The notes: generated from the sequence alone by a model not told the origin. Positions 1 through 8,477 are shown, counted from the first letter of the stretch. The stretch: 64,000 nt of DNA from DATKWD01 sp963704815 (GCA_963704815.1 CAVPHU010000010.1:124001-188000); one strand, 5' to 3'. Program-made: numbers and translations.

Positions 1-411
1 TGGCCCCACTTGCTGGTCGTCGAGTTCGTGGCCGCCCTCGCGATCACGGCATTCACCCTGATCTTCTCGATCTTCGTGAACGCACCGCTGCTCGAACTGG
101 CCAACTTCAACCAGACCCCGAACCCGTCGAAGGCGCCGTGGTACTTCATGGGCCTCCAGGAACTGCTCACGATGTTCCACCCGATGGTCGCCGGTGTGAC
201 GATTCCCGGTATGGGCATCTTCGCGTTGATCCTGGCGCCCTACATGGATCGCAACACCTCGAACAAGCCCGAGGATCGCAAGTTCGTCATCTCACTGTTC
301 ACCGTCTTCTTGATGTTCTGGGCGGTGCTCGTGATCATCGGGTCGTTCTTCCGAGGCCCTGGTTTCAACTTCGTGTTCCCCTGGAACGCCGGCCTGTTCT
401 TCGAGCTCTGA
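1..411 (+). CDS. qcrB: Cytochrome b subunit of menaquinol:cytochrome c reductase, C-terminal part (5' end outside window)
   Basis: The frame enters from the left edge, so only the last 136 residues are visible. The stretch NPSKAPWYFMGLQELL matches the quinol-site region of the C-terminal half of cytochrome b (subunit IV type), where PWY corresponds to the PEWY motif. Hydrophobic helices lie at about visible residues 5-26 and 96-118, and the tail FFRGPGFNFVFPW is typical of bacterial menaquinol-oxidising versions. It would hold the quinol oxidation site in the membrane and pass electrons to the Rieske protein encoded 57 bp downstream. Whether the N-terminal heme-binding half is in the same polypeptide cannot be seen. 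Confidence 0.85.
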   Translation, partial: WPHLLVVEFVAALAITAFTLIFSIFVNAPLLELANFNQTPNPSKAPWYFMGLQELLTMFHPMVAGVTIPGMGIFALILAPYMDRNTSNKPEDRKFVISLFTVFLMFWAVLVIIGSFFRGPGFNFVFPWNAGLFFEL

Positions 412-468
412 GTTCGTAGAACCCCCTGTCCGTCAACTGATCGCCAAACCCTTCGAAGGAGGGTCATC

Positions 469-1350
469 ATGGAAACGAGCACCATTCTCCTGATCGCCAT
501 TCCGGTCCTGGTCGTGCTGGCCGGCGTCGTTCTGTTCGCCTCGATGCGGCGCCGCGACACCGGTGAGGCCATCGGCATGCTCAGTCGTGAGACCTCGAAG
601 CGCGATGCGGGCAAGGTGCGCCTCGCGTCGACCGACGAGGCCGAGGCCACACCTGCGGTCACCGGCACCGAGGTCGAGCGGGCCGCCGTGCTCGCCCGAA
701 CAGGCGGTGGCGACGTCGTGAAGGCCGGCGACACTGCGGCACCGGTGGCCTGGGTGCCGCCCGACGCCGAGACGATCGGCGTCACCCGCCGGCAGTTCTT
801 CAACCGCTCGATCATCGGGATGTTCGGCTTGGCGATCACCGGCTTCGGTGCAGCGTGCATCGCCTTCCTCTGGCCGCAGGTGTCAGGCGGCTTCGGCTCG
901 GCCATCACCGTCGGTTCGCTCCCTGACGTGAAGAAGCAGATCCAGGACGGCAACGGGTTCGCCTACTTCCCGAACGGGCGCATGTGGATCACCGAGTACC
1001 CGGCATCAGCACTCCCCAAGGCCGAGGCGGTGTACTCCGAGCCCGAGCTGGCCGGCATGCGGGCAGGCGTGGTCGCGCTCTACCAGAAGTGCCCGCATCT
1101 CGGCTGCCGTGTTCCCGAGTGTGTGACCTCACAGTGGTTCGAGTGCCCGTGCCACGGTTCGCAGTACAACCAGGCCGGTGAGAAGAAGGGTGGGCCGGCC
1201 CCACGCGGCATGGACCACTTCGCCATGTCGGTCTCCTCCGACATCCTCACCGTCGACACGGGAACCATCATCCAGGGACCGCCCATCGGCACCAACACCA
1301 CCGGCCAAGAGGCCGAGGGACCGAACTGCATTGGCGCTTCGGACCACTGA
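469..1350 (+). CDS. qcrA: Rieske iron-sulfur subunit of the cytochrome bc complex
   Basis: 293 residues. The Rieske [2Fe-2S] boxes are clear: CPHLGC at 208-213 and CPCHGS at 226-231, giving cluster ligands C208, H210, C226 and H229 and a disulfide pair C213/C228. A first membrane segment lies at about residues 4-24. A second at 113-135 is preceded by TRRQFF, which resembles a twin-arginine signal, as in actinobacterial Rieske proteins where the last helix is Tat-inserted. The start is supported by AAGGAGGG at 456-463, five bases before the ATG. The protein takes electrons from menaquinol at the outer membrane face and hands them to cytochrome c. The acidic, low-complexity stretch 30-95 between the helices is not part of the fold. 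Confidence 0.93.
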   Translation: METSTILLIAIPVLVVLAGVVLFASMRRRDTGEAIGMLSRETSKRDAGKVRLASTDEAEATPAVTGTEVERAAVLARTGGGDVVKAGDTAAPVAWVPPDAETIGVTRRQFFNRSIIGMFGLAITGFGAACIAFLWPQVSGGFGSAITVGSLPDVKKQIQDGNGFAYFPNGRMWITEYPASALPKAEAVYSEPELAGMRAGVVALYQKCPHLGCRVPECVTSQWFECPCHGSQYNQAGEKKGGPAPRGMDHFAMSVSSDILTVDTGTIIQGPPIGTNTTGQEAEGPNCIGASDH

Positions 1351-1399
1351 TCGAATACGACTCCGCTCCTGACGAGAAAGCTTTCGTTTCCTCACGCCC

Positions 1400-2548
1400 A
1401 TGACTCTCCTCTTCGCCGCCAGCGTGTTCCGCACCATCGGCATCCTCATCTCGCTCATCGTCGTGGGCGGGTTCGTCGTGTATGGCCTGATCAACATCCG
1501 TGCCGGGCGCAAGGAGATCGGCAGTGAGATCGAGCTGGCCGCGAACCGCAAGCCCTACTACGACGACGACGTCCTCGAGGGCAAGAAGCTCGATCGTTCG
1601 CTCGGACTCGGACTCGCCACCCTTGCCGTCGTCGGCATCGGTCTGCCGCTCTACTGGCTCCAGGAGCCGGCTCGGCAGGAGAACGCGGTCGGCAACTTCG
1701 ACCGGATCTTCGAAGACCGCGGTGCCGAGCTCTACGAAGCCGCGTGCGCAAGCTGTCACGGTCCCGAGGGTGTGGGCGGTGTCGCCGCCTACACGGTGCT
1801 CGATCCCGAGGACAACAGCTTCGTCGCCCAGGTGAACTGGAAGGCCCCCGCGATCGACACGGTGCTCCAGCGCTACAGCGTCGAGGAGGTCACCGAGATC
1901 CTCAACTACGGCCGCCCGTTCTCGCCGATGCCGGCATGGGGCGAACCGGGTGGTGGTGCGTTCACCAGCCAGCAGATCGAGGAGGTCATCGCCTACCTCG
2001 CCTTCATCCAGCCGCCCGCCGCCGAGACCCAGGAAGCCGCAATGGTGCAGCTGACCGAGGTGCTGGGTTCCGAGCCCGACTTCGACAGCGATGAGGGTCT
2101 GGTCGAATCGGGCGAGATCCTGTTCAACCTCGGGCGAGAGGACGGGTTCGCAGGTGGCGCCTATTCGTGCGGCCGGTGCCACACCCAGGGGTGGTCGATC
2201 TCGGCCGACGTTGGCACACCGAACTTCATTCAGAACAACGAGGTCGATCAGGTCGCAGGCTCGGCCGAGCGCGCATCGGTGGTCGAGCTGGTGAGCGCCC
2301 AGCCCGGCTCGGGCGCCTACGGCCCGAACCTCACCAACGGGGCCACGCTCCGCCAGTTCCCGACCTTCGAGGGCCAGGTCGACTTCATCACGGTGGGGTC
2401 GCAGAACGGGCAGCTCTACGGTCGAAACGGTCAGGGAAGCGGCGGTATGCCCGGCTTCGGAGACGACCCCAACACGCTGGAGAGCGACGACGGCATGCTG
2501 ACTCAAGACATGATCCGGGCGATCGTGGCCTACGAACGGACGCTCTGA
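1400..2548 (+). CDS. Membrane-bound diheme cytochrome c of the bc complex
   Basis: 382 residues with two c-type heme motifs, CASCH at 116-120 and CGRCH at 247-251. M177 in SPMPAW is a plausible axial ligand for the first heme. Two N-terminal hydrophobic segments (about 8-30 and 68-86) anchor it, leaving two cytochrome c domains outside the membrane. Position directly after the Rieske gene, and one base before the next start, argues that this is the cytochrome c1/QcrC equivalent linking the bc complex to the terminal oxidase. It differs from mycobacterial QcrC, which has one C-terminal anchor, so no symbol is given. It begins with ATG 49 bp after qcrA. Confidence 0.85.
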   Translation: MTLLFAASVFRTIGILISLIVVGGFVVYGLINIRAGRKEIGSEIELAANRKPYYDDDVLEGKKLDRSLGLGLATLAVVGIGLPLYWLQEPARQENAVGNFDRIFEDRGAELYEAACASCHGPEGVGGVAAYTVLDPEDNSFVAQVNWKAPAIDTVLQRYSVEEVTEILNYGRPFSPMPAWGEPGGGAFTSQQIEEVIAYLAFIQPPAAETQEAAMVQLTEVLGSEPDFDSDEGLVESGEILFNLGREDGFAGGAYSCGRCHTQGWSISADVGTPNFIQNNEVDQVAGSAERASVVELVSAQPGSGAYGPNLTNGATLRQFPTFEGQVDFITVGSQNGQLYGRNGQGSGGMPGFGDDPNTLESDDGMLTQDMIRAIVAYERTL

Positions 2549-2549
2549 G

Positions 2550-3416
2550 ATGTCGACGCTGAACCTTCTCGCCGGCATCGCTTGGGATCCGACGATCCGC
2601 GGCATCCTCACGGTCGTGGTGGCCGTGGCGGTCCTCATGGGGTCGACGTACCTCATCCTGGCCACCAACACCGGCAACCGCATGGGCTTCCTGATCGCCA
2701 CCACCGGTTTCTTCGGCTGGATGATGCTCATGGGCCTCATCTGGTGGATCTACGGCATCGGCATGTTGGGCCAGGCGCCGAGCTGGCAGGTGGTCGAGGT
2801 CAACACCGGCGATCTCTCGGCGGCGGCAACCGACGAGGTCCGAGATCTCGTCGTCGACAACCTGCCCCCGGCCGACGAACTGAACGCCCTCGAGGTCGCC
2901 GACTTCCGTGCCGAGGCCTCCACGGTGGAGGGTGACCTCAACGGATGGCGCCTCCTTCCGCTGTCGGACACTCAGGTCGGTGAGGCCCAGGCAACGGTCG
3001 ATGAGTACTTCGCCGAGGGCAACTACGTCGGCGTCACCGGGCCCAACGACTACGTGAGCCTCTACGCCTTCGACATCGGCGGCAAGGATCGGCTCGGTGA
3101 AGACCGTTCGATGGTGGAGCGGGTCAGGCTCTCCATCGAGCAACTCCTCCAGGTCACGCATCCCACGCACTTCGCCGTGCTGCAGGTGCAACCCGTGGTC
3201 GACGTCACGCCCGAGCCTGGTGCGGCACCGCCGACGCCCGAAGCCGACCCGAACCGACCGGTGATCTCGGTCGTCATGGTCCGTGACCTCGGCGACCTCA
3301 GGTTCCCGTCGGCGATGATCACGCTGGCCTCGGCCGTCATGTTCGGTCTGTTGTGCTGGGTGTTGCACACCCGAGATCGTCGTCTCGCCGAGAACCTCGC
3401 CGCGGCCGAGGCGTAA
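2550..3416 (+). CDS. Unrecognised membrane protein between the bc complex and complex I genes
   Basis: 288 residues; no family recognised. Two hydrophobic helices near the N-terminus (about 17-37 and 45-70), a long soluble region (about 75-250) rich in acidic residues with a Pro/Ala-rich patch near 228-242, and one C-terminal helix (about 255-275) followed by a basic tail. The start lies one base after the cytochrome c stop, so it is almost certainly co-translated with the bc genes. No heme, iron-sulfur or copper motif is visible. A structural or assembly role in the respiratory chain is an inference from position only. Confidence 0.75.
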   Translation: MSTLNLLAGIAWDPTIRGILTVVVAVAVLMGSTYLILATNTGNRMGFLIATTGFFGWMMLMGLIWWIYGIGMLGQAPSWQVVEVNTGDLSAAATDEVRDLVVDNLPPADELNALEVADFRAEASTVEGDLNGWRLLPLSDTQVGEAQATVDEYFAEGNYVGVTGPNDYVSLYAFDIGGKDRLGEDRSMVERVRLSIEQLLQVTHPTHFAVLQVQPVVDVTPEPGAAPPTPEADPNRPVISVVMVRDLGDLRFPSAMITLASAVMFGLLCWVLHTRDRRLAENLAAAEA

Positions 3417-3442
3417 CGTTGGTGAACATGACCGTGCTCCCT

Positions 3443-3687
3443 GCGAGGCCGACGAGGCAAGAGGAGTCCGGCCGGGGTCGGTCTGCGTGGCCGGGGAACG
3501 CCGTTGTGGTGGGTTCGGAGCGGGCTGTTGATGCGAGGCTGACGAGGCACGAGGAGGCCGGCCGGGGTCGGTCTGCGTGGCCGGGGAACGCCGTTGTGGT
3601 GGGTTCGGAGCGGGCTGTTGATGCGAGGCTGACGAGGCACGAGGAGGCCGGCCGGGGTCGGTCTGCGTGGCCGGGGAACGCCGAATA
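3443..3687. repeat. Junction repeat element E1 upstream of nuoA, three tandem 90-bp units
   Basis: Units begin at 3443, 3533 and 3623 with a 90-bp period. The third is cut short at the nuoA start. Each unit has the family core GACGAGGCACGAGGAG, then GCCGGCC, then GTGGCCGGGGAACGC. The linker between cores (GTTGTGGTGGGTTCGG and onward) is also repeated. The last unit ends in GGGGAACGCCGAATA directly before ATG, so its purine-rich end may act as the nuoA ribosome binding site. The gap 3417-3442 holds nothing else recognisable. Confidence 0.9.
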
Positions 3688-4152
3688 ATGGGCCAATATC
3701 TCCCGATACTCGCCCTGTTGGTCGTTGCGACGCTGTTCGCTGCGATCAGTCTCGTGGCGTCGAAGTTGCTGGCCCCCAACAACTCGACGGCGGCCAAGCG
3801 TGCGCCCTACGAGTGCGGCATCGTGCCGGCCCAAGAGCCGCCCGAGCGGTTCCCGGTCCGGTTCTTCCTCGTGGCGATGTCGTTCATCGTGTTCGACATC
3901 GAGATCATCTTCCTGTACCCCTGGGCGGTCATCTACCGGGACCTCGGGGCCTTCGGATTGATCGCCGTGGTGCTGTTCTCGGTGCCGATCTTCGTGTCGC
4001 TCGCCTATGAGTTCAGCCAGGGCGCTCTCGACTGGGGTCCGAGCAAGCGGAACCGCACCGAACCGATGGTCGTCTCCGCAGCACGCGATGCCAGGACCAC
4101 CGTCCGTCAGGTGGGACTCGAAGGCAGAGAACCCAGAACCGAGGCCGCGTGA
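3688..4152 (+). CDS. nuoA: NADH-quinone oxidoreductase subunit A
   Basis: 154 residues from the ATG at 3688. An in-frame GTG at 3667 would add repeat-encoded residues and is rejected. Family marks are PYECG at 40-44 and FDIEIIFLYPWA at 69-80 (D70, E72), with three membrane helices and a hydrophilic tail of about 40 residues. NuoA sits near the quinone pocket at the joint of the peripheral and membrane arms of complex I. It is the first gene of the nuo set and is preceded by element E1 and followed by element E2 before nuoB. Confidence 0.93.
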   Translation: MGQYLPILALLVVATLFAAISLVASKLLAPNNSTAAKRAPYECGIVPAQEPPERFPVRFFLVAMSFIVFDIEIIFLYPWAVIYRDLGAFGLIAVVLFSVPIFVSLAYEFSQGALDWGPSKRNRTEPMVVSAARDARTTVRQVGLEGREPRTEAA

Positions 4153-4285
4153 CGGTGGCGACGAACGAGACGGAACGCGCCGAGTCCTGTCGGCCCCTTC
4201 GGCGGGAAGAAGCGCCAGCGCTCGCCGAAACAGCGAGCGAGCGTGCGAGCGACCGCAGCAGGGCGTGGCCGGGGAACGCCAAGTA
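4153..4285. repeat. Junction repeat element E2 between nuoA and nuoB (long form)
   Basis: A 133-bp spacer whose last part, GCGTGGCCGGGGAACGCC, is identical to the end of element E1. The middle (CCTTCGGCGGGAAGAAGCGCCAGCGC) matches, in reverse complement, the extra segment of the long units in elements E3 and E7. The GACGAGGCACGAGGAG part is degenerate. As with E1, the GGGGAA end lies about 10 bp before the downstream ATG and may serve as its ribosome binding site. No clear junction duplication is visible here. Confidence 0.75.
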
Positions 4286-4870
4286 ATGGCCTGGGACGTG
4301 AATGAGGGACTCGAGGGTCTCGACCACAACTTCATGACCGGAAAGGTCGAGGACCTGCTCAAGTGGTCACGTCAGCGGAGCCTGTGGCCTGCCACGTTCG
4401 GGCTTGCCTGCTGTGCCATCGAGATGATGGCCACCGGTGGTGCCCACTACGACATGGGTCGCTATGGCATGGAGGTCTTCCGGGCGTCGCCCCGCCAGGC
4501 CGATCTCATGATCGTCGCCGGCCGGGTGAGCCAGAAGATGGCACCGGTGCTTCGCCAGATCTACGACCAGATGATGGAGCCCAAGTGGGTGCTGTCGATG
4601 GGTGTGTGCGCCAGCAGCGGTGGGATGTTCAACAACTACGCCATCGTGCAGGGTGTCGATCAGGTGGTTCCGGTCGACGTCTATGCGCCGGGGTGCCCGC
4701 CAGGGCCTGAGACGCTGCTCCATGCCATCAACACGCTCTACGAGAAGATCGAATCCGGCGAGCTCCTCCGGCGACGGGCCGAGACCGGCGCAGGAGCCAA
4801 CATTCAGCTCGACCAGCTCGATGGCCAGGCCGACGACGGCGCCCGCCCGATCGAGTTCCTGAACAGATGA
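4286..4870 (+). CDS. nuoB: NADH-quinone oxidoreductase subunit B
   Basis: 194 residues. Four cysteines bind cluster N2, the last [4Fe-4S] before quinone: C42 and C43 (in GLACCAIEMM), C108 (GVCASSGG) and C137 (PGCPPGPE). The start at ATG 4286 gives the normal NuoB length. The frame is open further upstream through the repeat but that part is unlike any NuoB. The stop overlaps the nuoC start as ATGA. A C-terminal tail of about 30 residues (from about 165) is charged and variable. A second nuoB lies at 60509. Confidence 0.95.
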   Translation: MAWDVNEGLEGLDHNFMTGKVEDLLKWSRQRSLWPATFGLACCAIEMMATGGAHYDMGRYGMEVFRASPRQADLMIVAGRVSQKMAPVLRQIYDQMMEPKWVLSMGVCASSGGMFNNYAIVQGVDQVVPVDVYAPGCPPGPETLLHAINTLYEKIESGELLRRRAETGAGANIQLDQLDGQADDGARPIEFLNR

Positions 4871-5409
4871 GCGACGACGCAACCGAGGCAGGGGCCGACC
4901 CCATCTCCGAGGCCGTCGAGCCCGAGACCTGGCATGGGGCGCCGGTCACCGAGTCGAATGGCATGCCGGTCTTGCACGTCAGCCGCGACGCCTACGTCGA
5001 CACGGTGCGGTCGCTGCGTGACGACGACGACTACATCATGTGCCTCGACGTGACCGCCGTCGACTACCTGAGCTTCGAGGCCGATCGCGGGCTGCCCGAC
5101 GGCATCGAGCCCGAGCGTTTCGAGATCATCACCCATCTGATCACCCATGGCTCTGGCGAGCGCCTGCGGATCAGGCTCAAGGTGCAGGTCCCGGCCGACG
5201 ACGCGATCTGCGGTTCGCTGTACGACGTGCACCCCGGATCCGAGGCGATGGAGCGCGAGGTCTACGACATGTACGGCATCCGCTTCGACGGCCATCCCGA
5301 CCTCACCCGGATCCTCATGCCGGAGGACTGGGAAGGTCATCCGTTGCGCAAGGACTATGGCGTCGCGTCGATTCCGGTGCAGTTCAAGGCGGCGACGAAC
5401 GTCCGATGA
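4867..5409 (+). CDS. nuoC: NADH-quinone oxidoreductase subunit C
   Basis: 180 residues. The family signature around residues 120-170 is present: EREVYDMYGIRFDGHPDL and then LMPEDWEGHPLRKDYG. NuoC is a peripheral-arm scaffold next to NuoD and NuoB and binds no cofactor. It starts in the ATGA overlap with nuoB. Its own stop TGA at 5407-5409 lies inside an ATGACCGT sequence that recurs at the nuoD start, which suggests nuoC and nuoD originally overlapped as ATGA before element E3 came between them. Confidence 0.93.
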   Translation: MSDDATEAGADPISEAVEPETWHGAPVTESNGMPVLHVSRDAYVDTVRSLRDDDDYIMCLDVTAVDYLSFEADRGLPDGIEPERFEIITHLITHGSGERLRIRLKVQVPADDAICGSLYDVHPGSEAMEREVYDMYGIRFDGHPDLTRILMPEDWEGHPLRKDYGVASIPVQFKAATNVR

Positions 5410-5804
5410 CCGTTCTGTTCCGTTCCCCGGCCACGGAGGCCGTTCTTGGCCGGTCTCCTCGTGCCTCGTCGGCCTCGCAGGCCCGACGTGCTCCGATGAC
5501 CGTTCTGTTCCGTTCCCCGGCCACGCGCTCCTGCGATCGCTCGCGGGCTCGACTCCCTTCATCGGCGGGCGCTGGCGCTTCCTCCCGCCGAAGGGGCCGT
5601 TCTTGGCCGGTCTCCTCGTACCTCGTCGGCCTCGCACCAGCAGTCCGCTCCGATGACCGTTCTGTTCCGTTCCCCGGCCACGCGCTCCTGCGATCGCTCG
5701 CGGGCTCGCTCCCTGCATCGGCGGGCGCTGGCGCTTCCTCCCGCCGAAGGGGCCGTTCTTGGCCGGTCTCCTCGTACCTCGTCGACCTTGCGTCGGAGGG
5801 TCCG
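5402..5804. repeat. Junction repeat element E3 between nuoC and nuoD, three tandem units in reverse orientation
   Basis: TCCGATGACCGT occurs at 5402-5413, 5492-5503, 5649-5660 and 5801-5812, dividing the region into one short (90 bp) and two long (157 and 152 bp) units. Each unit starts with the duplicated junction, continues with TCTGTTCCGTTCCCCGGCCACG, and ends with CTCCTCGTRCCTCGTCG. The long units carry an extra segment with CGCTGGCGCTTCCTCCCGCCG. The core is the reverse complement of that in E1. The nuoD frame is open from 5406, so the first two internal ATGs are in frame with nuoD; the one at 5653 is not. Confidence 0.92.
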
Positions 5805-7157
5805 ATGACCGTCACTGAAGAGCAGCCCGGCGACCCTGAGATCGTCGCCGTCGAGACGTCCGAGGGCGACCAGGAGATGGACGTCCGCGGCAAGTCGAAT
5901 GCCGAAGAACTGCTGCGTGAGGCCGGCGCGACGCTTCGGCTCTCGGAGACCGAAGCGGCTGAGCTGACCGCCGACGACCCCACCGAAGATCAGACCATGA
6001 TCATCAACATGGGGCCCCAGCATCCGTCGACCCATGGCGTGCTCCGGTTGATGCTCGAACTCGACGGCGAGGTCGTGCTCCGAACCAAGCCGATCGTCGG
6101 CTACCTCCACACCGGCATGGAGAAGACCGCCGAGACGCTCACCTACCTCCAAGGCGGGACCAACGTCACTCGGATGGACTACGCCTCGCCGCTGTTCAAC
6201 GAGCTCGCGTTCAGCCTCGCCACCGAGACGCTGTTGGGCATCGACGAGGACGTTCCGCCTCGAGCGCAGTGGATCCGCATGCTGCTCACCGAGCTGAACC
6301 GGATCAGCTCGAACCTGCTGTTCATGGCCACCAACGGGATGGACATCGGCGCGGTGTCGATGATGATCTACGGATGGCGTGAGCGCGAGGAAGCCCTTCG
6401 GGTCCTCGAGGCCATCACCGGCCTGCGGATGAACCACAACTACATCCGGCCCGGGGGAGTGGCGGCCGACCTGCCCGACGGCTGGCGCGACCGGGTGCTG
6501 CACCTGATGGACCTCCTCCCGCCCCGACTCGAGGAATACGACACCTTGATGACGGGCCAGCCGATCTGGCGGGATCGCCTCCAGGGAGTCGGTGTCATCA
6601 CCCAGCAGGAAGCAATCGCGTTGGGGGCCACGGGCCCGATCCTGCGGTCGACCGGCCTTCCCTGGGATCTGCGCCGCGACGATCCCTACCTGTTCTACGA
6701 GGACGTCGATTTCGACATCATCGTGGGCAGCTACGGCGATTGCTTCGACCGGTACTCGATTCGTCTGAACGAGATCCGCGAGGCGATGCGCATCGTGCAC
6801 CAGATCCTCGAGGCGATGCCGTCCGGCGACTACCGGATCCAGGACAAGAAGGTCACCCCGCCGCCGCGGGCTCGGATCGACGAGTCCATGGAAGCGCTGA
6901 TCCACCACTTCAAGATCTTCACCGAGGGGTTCAAGGTCCCCGAGGGTGAGGCATACCGTGCGGTCGAGAGTCCACGGGGCGAGCTCGGTTGCTACATCGT
7001 CAGCGACGGCTCGGCGACCCCCTACCGGATGCACATCCGTGGTCCGAGCTTCGTGAACCTCCAGTGCCTGCCGCACATGATGCGCGGCGGCCTGCTGGCG
7101 GACGGTGTGGCCATCATCTCGAGTGTCGACCCCATCATGGGTGAGGTCGACCGCTAG
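5805..7157 (+). CDS. nuoD: NADH-quinone oxidoreductase subunit D
   Basis: 450 residues from ATG 5805, supported by GGAGGG at 5795-5800. The first 65 residues are an acidic extension. The conserved domain begins at about residue 66 with NMGPQHPSTHGVLR, the loop that lines the quinone pocket, and ends with the usual SVDPIMGEVDR. NuoD is homologous to the large subunit of NiFe hydrogenases without the metal site. Longer readings through element E3 are possible in this frame but would add only repeat-encoded residues. The expected next gene, nuoE, is 34 kb away at 41545. Confidence 0.93.
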   Translation: MTVTEEQPGDPEIVAVETSEGDQEMDVRGKSNAEELLREAGATLRLSETEAAELTADDPTEDQTMIINMGPQHPSTHGVLRLMLELDGEVVLRTKPIVGYLHTGMEKTAETLTYLQGGTNVTRMDYASPLFNELAFSLATETLLGIDEDVPPRAQWIRMLLTELNRISSNLLFMATNGMDIGAVSMMIYGWREREEALRVLEAITGLRMNHNYIRPGGVAADLPDGWRDRVLHLMDLLPPRLEEYDTLMTGQPIWRDRLQGVGVITQQEAIALGATGPILRSTGLPWDLRRDDPYLFYEDVDFDIIVGSYGDCFDRYSIRLNEIREAMRIVHQILEAMPSGDYRIQDKKVTPPPRARIDESMEALIHHFKIFTEGFKVPEGEAYRAVESPRGELGCYIVSDGSATPYRMHIRGPSFVNLQCLPHMMRGGLLADGVAIISSVDPIMGEVDR

Positions 7158-7169
7158 GAACACGCAGCG

Positions 7170-8315
7170 GTGGATCGGGTGCGCGGTAGTCTCTCTTCGG
7201 TGATGGATCCGTCCGCTTCTTCGCTGGAGTATCGACCTGCATCTCCAGAGTCGATCGGAACTCTCTTGGCCGGCGGCGATGGCGAGGTGGTGCACGCCTC
7301 GGCTGCGGCCGCGAACCTCCTCGGTGTGTCCCCGGTGGATGTCGTTGGCTCCAAACTTCCCGAGTTGTGTTCACCCGACGACCGCCCGAGTCTGGTCGAC
7401 TGGATCTCCCAGTCCGACCGAAGGTCCGCGAGGGAGTCCATCCGATTCTCGATGCGCCGGAGCCCCTCGGGCGTCGCTGACGCTCGAGCTCACCGCTCCG
7501 CCGCGGAGGGGGAGACCGTTGTCGTCGAGGTTGGGTCGCATCAGCTCGGTCCGGGGTTGGGCAACCGCGCCTCGACGTCGACGCTCGCCGAGGCCGTTCG
7601 CCTCCTCGAGCGCGCCAATCGGAACATCCGATCGGGAACCGAGCGATCGCTCGATCCCGCCCAATCACTGGATGCGTCGGTCGAGGCCGTGCGTGCGCTG
7701 GTGGACGGTGCGGCCGAACGTCCGCGAGGCGACGGTCCGATCAGGTCCGACACCTTGCTTCGGTTGGGCGAATTGAGCGCTGCAATCGAGGGGTTCGTCG
7801 CATTGTCCCGGGCAGGCGTCCAGACGAATCTTCAACTGATACCGGCAGAGCAGCTCGTCGCAGATGTCCTCGAGCGTGCACGACCGGATCTCGAGGCCGT
7901 TTCCGCACAGGTCGCGCCGCTGCCGACAGGATCGCTGGTGGTCGATCGGCGTCAGGTCTCCGATGCCCTCGGTCGGCTCATCGAGAATGCGATTCGCCAT
8001 CGATCACCCGAGCGCGGCCTGCGGATCGAGATTCGATTGGAGTCGTCGTTCGACAGCCGTTTCCTGATCGTCGCCGACAACGGCCGAGGAATTCCGGCAG
8101 AGCAGCGCGAGGCGATCTCTGGCATCGACACGTCCGCTCTTCCGGGTGGCGGCTTCGGGCTCGCCATCACTCGGCGGGTCGTGGAGAGCCATGGAGGTCG
8201 GATGCGCCTCGAAGACGGCTTCGACGGTGGCGTCGCCGTCAGGCTCGAATTTCCGCACTTTGAATCGACCGCCGAGCTCACCGACCTGCGCGTGAACTCA
8301 TCCCGGATCGGCTGA
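7170..8315 (+). CDS. PAS-type / HATPase_c sensor protein without a visible phospho-acceptor histidine
   Basis: 381 residues from GTG 7170; ATG 7203 is an alternative. The N-terminal part (about 25-85) resembles a PAS domain. The C-terminal ATP-binding domain of histidine kinases is clear: ENAIRHR near 272, DNGRGIP near 303, and GGGFGLAITRRVVESHGG near 326-343. The region between, where a dimerisation helix with an H-box should be, has no histidine in a suitable context. There are no membrane helices and no response regulator beside it. It lies only 12 bp after nuoD, so it may be co-transcribed. It may be an anti-sigma-like or partner-dependent kinase (inference). Confidence 0.75.
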   Translation: MDRVRGSLSSVMDPSASSLEYRPASPESIGTLLAGGDGEVVHASAAAANLLGVSPVDVVGSKLPELCSPDDRPSLVDWISQSDRRSARESIRFSMRRSPSGVADARAHRSAAEGETVVVEVGSHQLGPGLGNRASTSTLAEAVRLLERANRNIRSGTERSLDPAQSLDASVEAVRALVDGAAERPRGDGPIRSDTLLRLGELSAAIEGFVALSRAGVQTNLQLIPAEQLVADVLERARPDLEAVSAQVAPLPTGSLVVDRRQVSDALGRLIENAIRHRSPERGLRIEIRLESSFDSRFLIVADNGRGIPAEQREAISGIDTSALPGGGFGLAITRRVVESHGGRMRLEDGFDGGVAVRLEFPHFESTAELTDLRVNSSRIG

Positions 8316-8348
8316 GGAGCTGCGCGGAAAGGCAAGTCTCGCAGCTCC
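8316..8348. terminator. Stem-loop between convergent genes
   Basis: GGAGCTGCG at 8316-8324 pairs perfectly with CGCAGCTCC at 8340-8348 around a 15-base loop. It begins at the stop of the kinase gene, and the next gene is convergent, so a bidirectional transcription end is plausible. There is no T-run, so it is not a classical intrinsic terminator. Confidence 0.45.
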
Positions 8349-8379
8349 CCGCCATGCCCGCTCCTGTCGCTCCTTCGTC

Positions 8380-8409
8380 GCGACGGGCCGCTCGGGCCCC
8401 GGCCGAGCA
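8380..8409 (+). repeat. 30-bp dispersed repeat, copy 1
   Basis: The 30 bases starting GCGACGGGCCGCTCGGGCC are the exact reverse complement of 60017-60046. Both copies lie in short intergenic gaps. The inner GGCCGCTCGGGCC is also found in the nuo junction elements E4 and E6, so this may be a remnant of the same family. Confidence 0.6.
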
Positions 8410-8477
8410 CGGCGCCTGCTGTGCGACGGCGCCTATCCGCTCGACCTCTGAGTCGAAATCGACTCCCGGGTCGATCC

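Noticed and set aside
3353..3688. Small protein encoded by element E1
   Set aside because: The translated repeat is Arg/Gly-rich and changes frame between elements; no start context and no conservation of frame.
5402..5804. N-terminal extension of NuoD encoded by the repeats
   Set aside because: The frame is open but the residues are repeat-derived, in other elements the same sequence is read in different frames, and a good ribosome site precedes ATG 5805.
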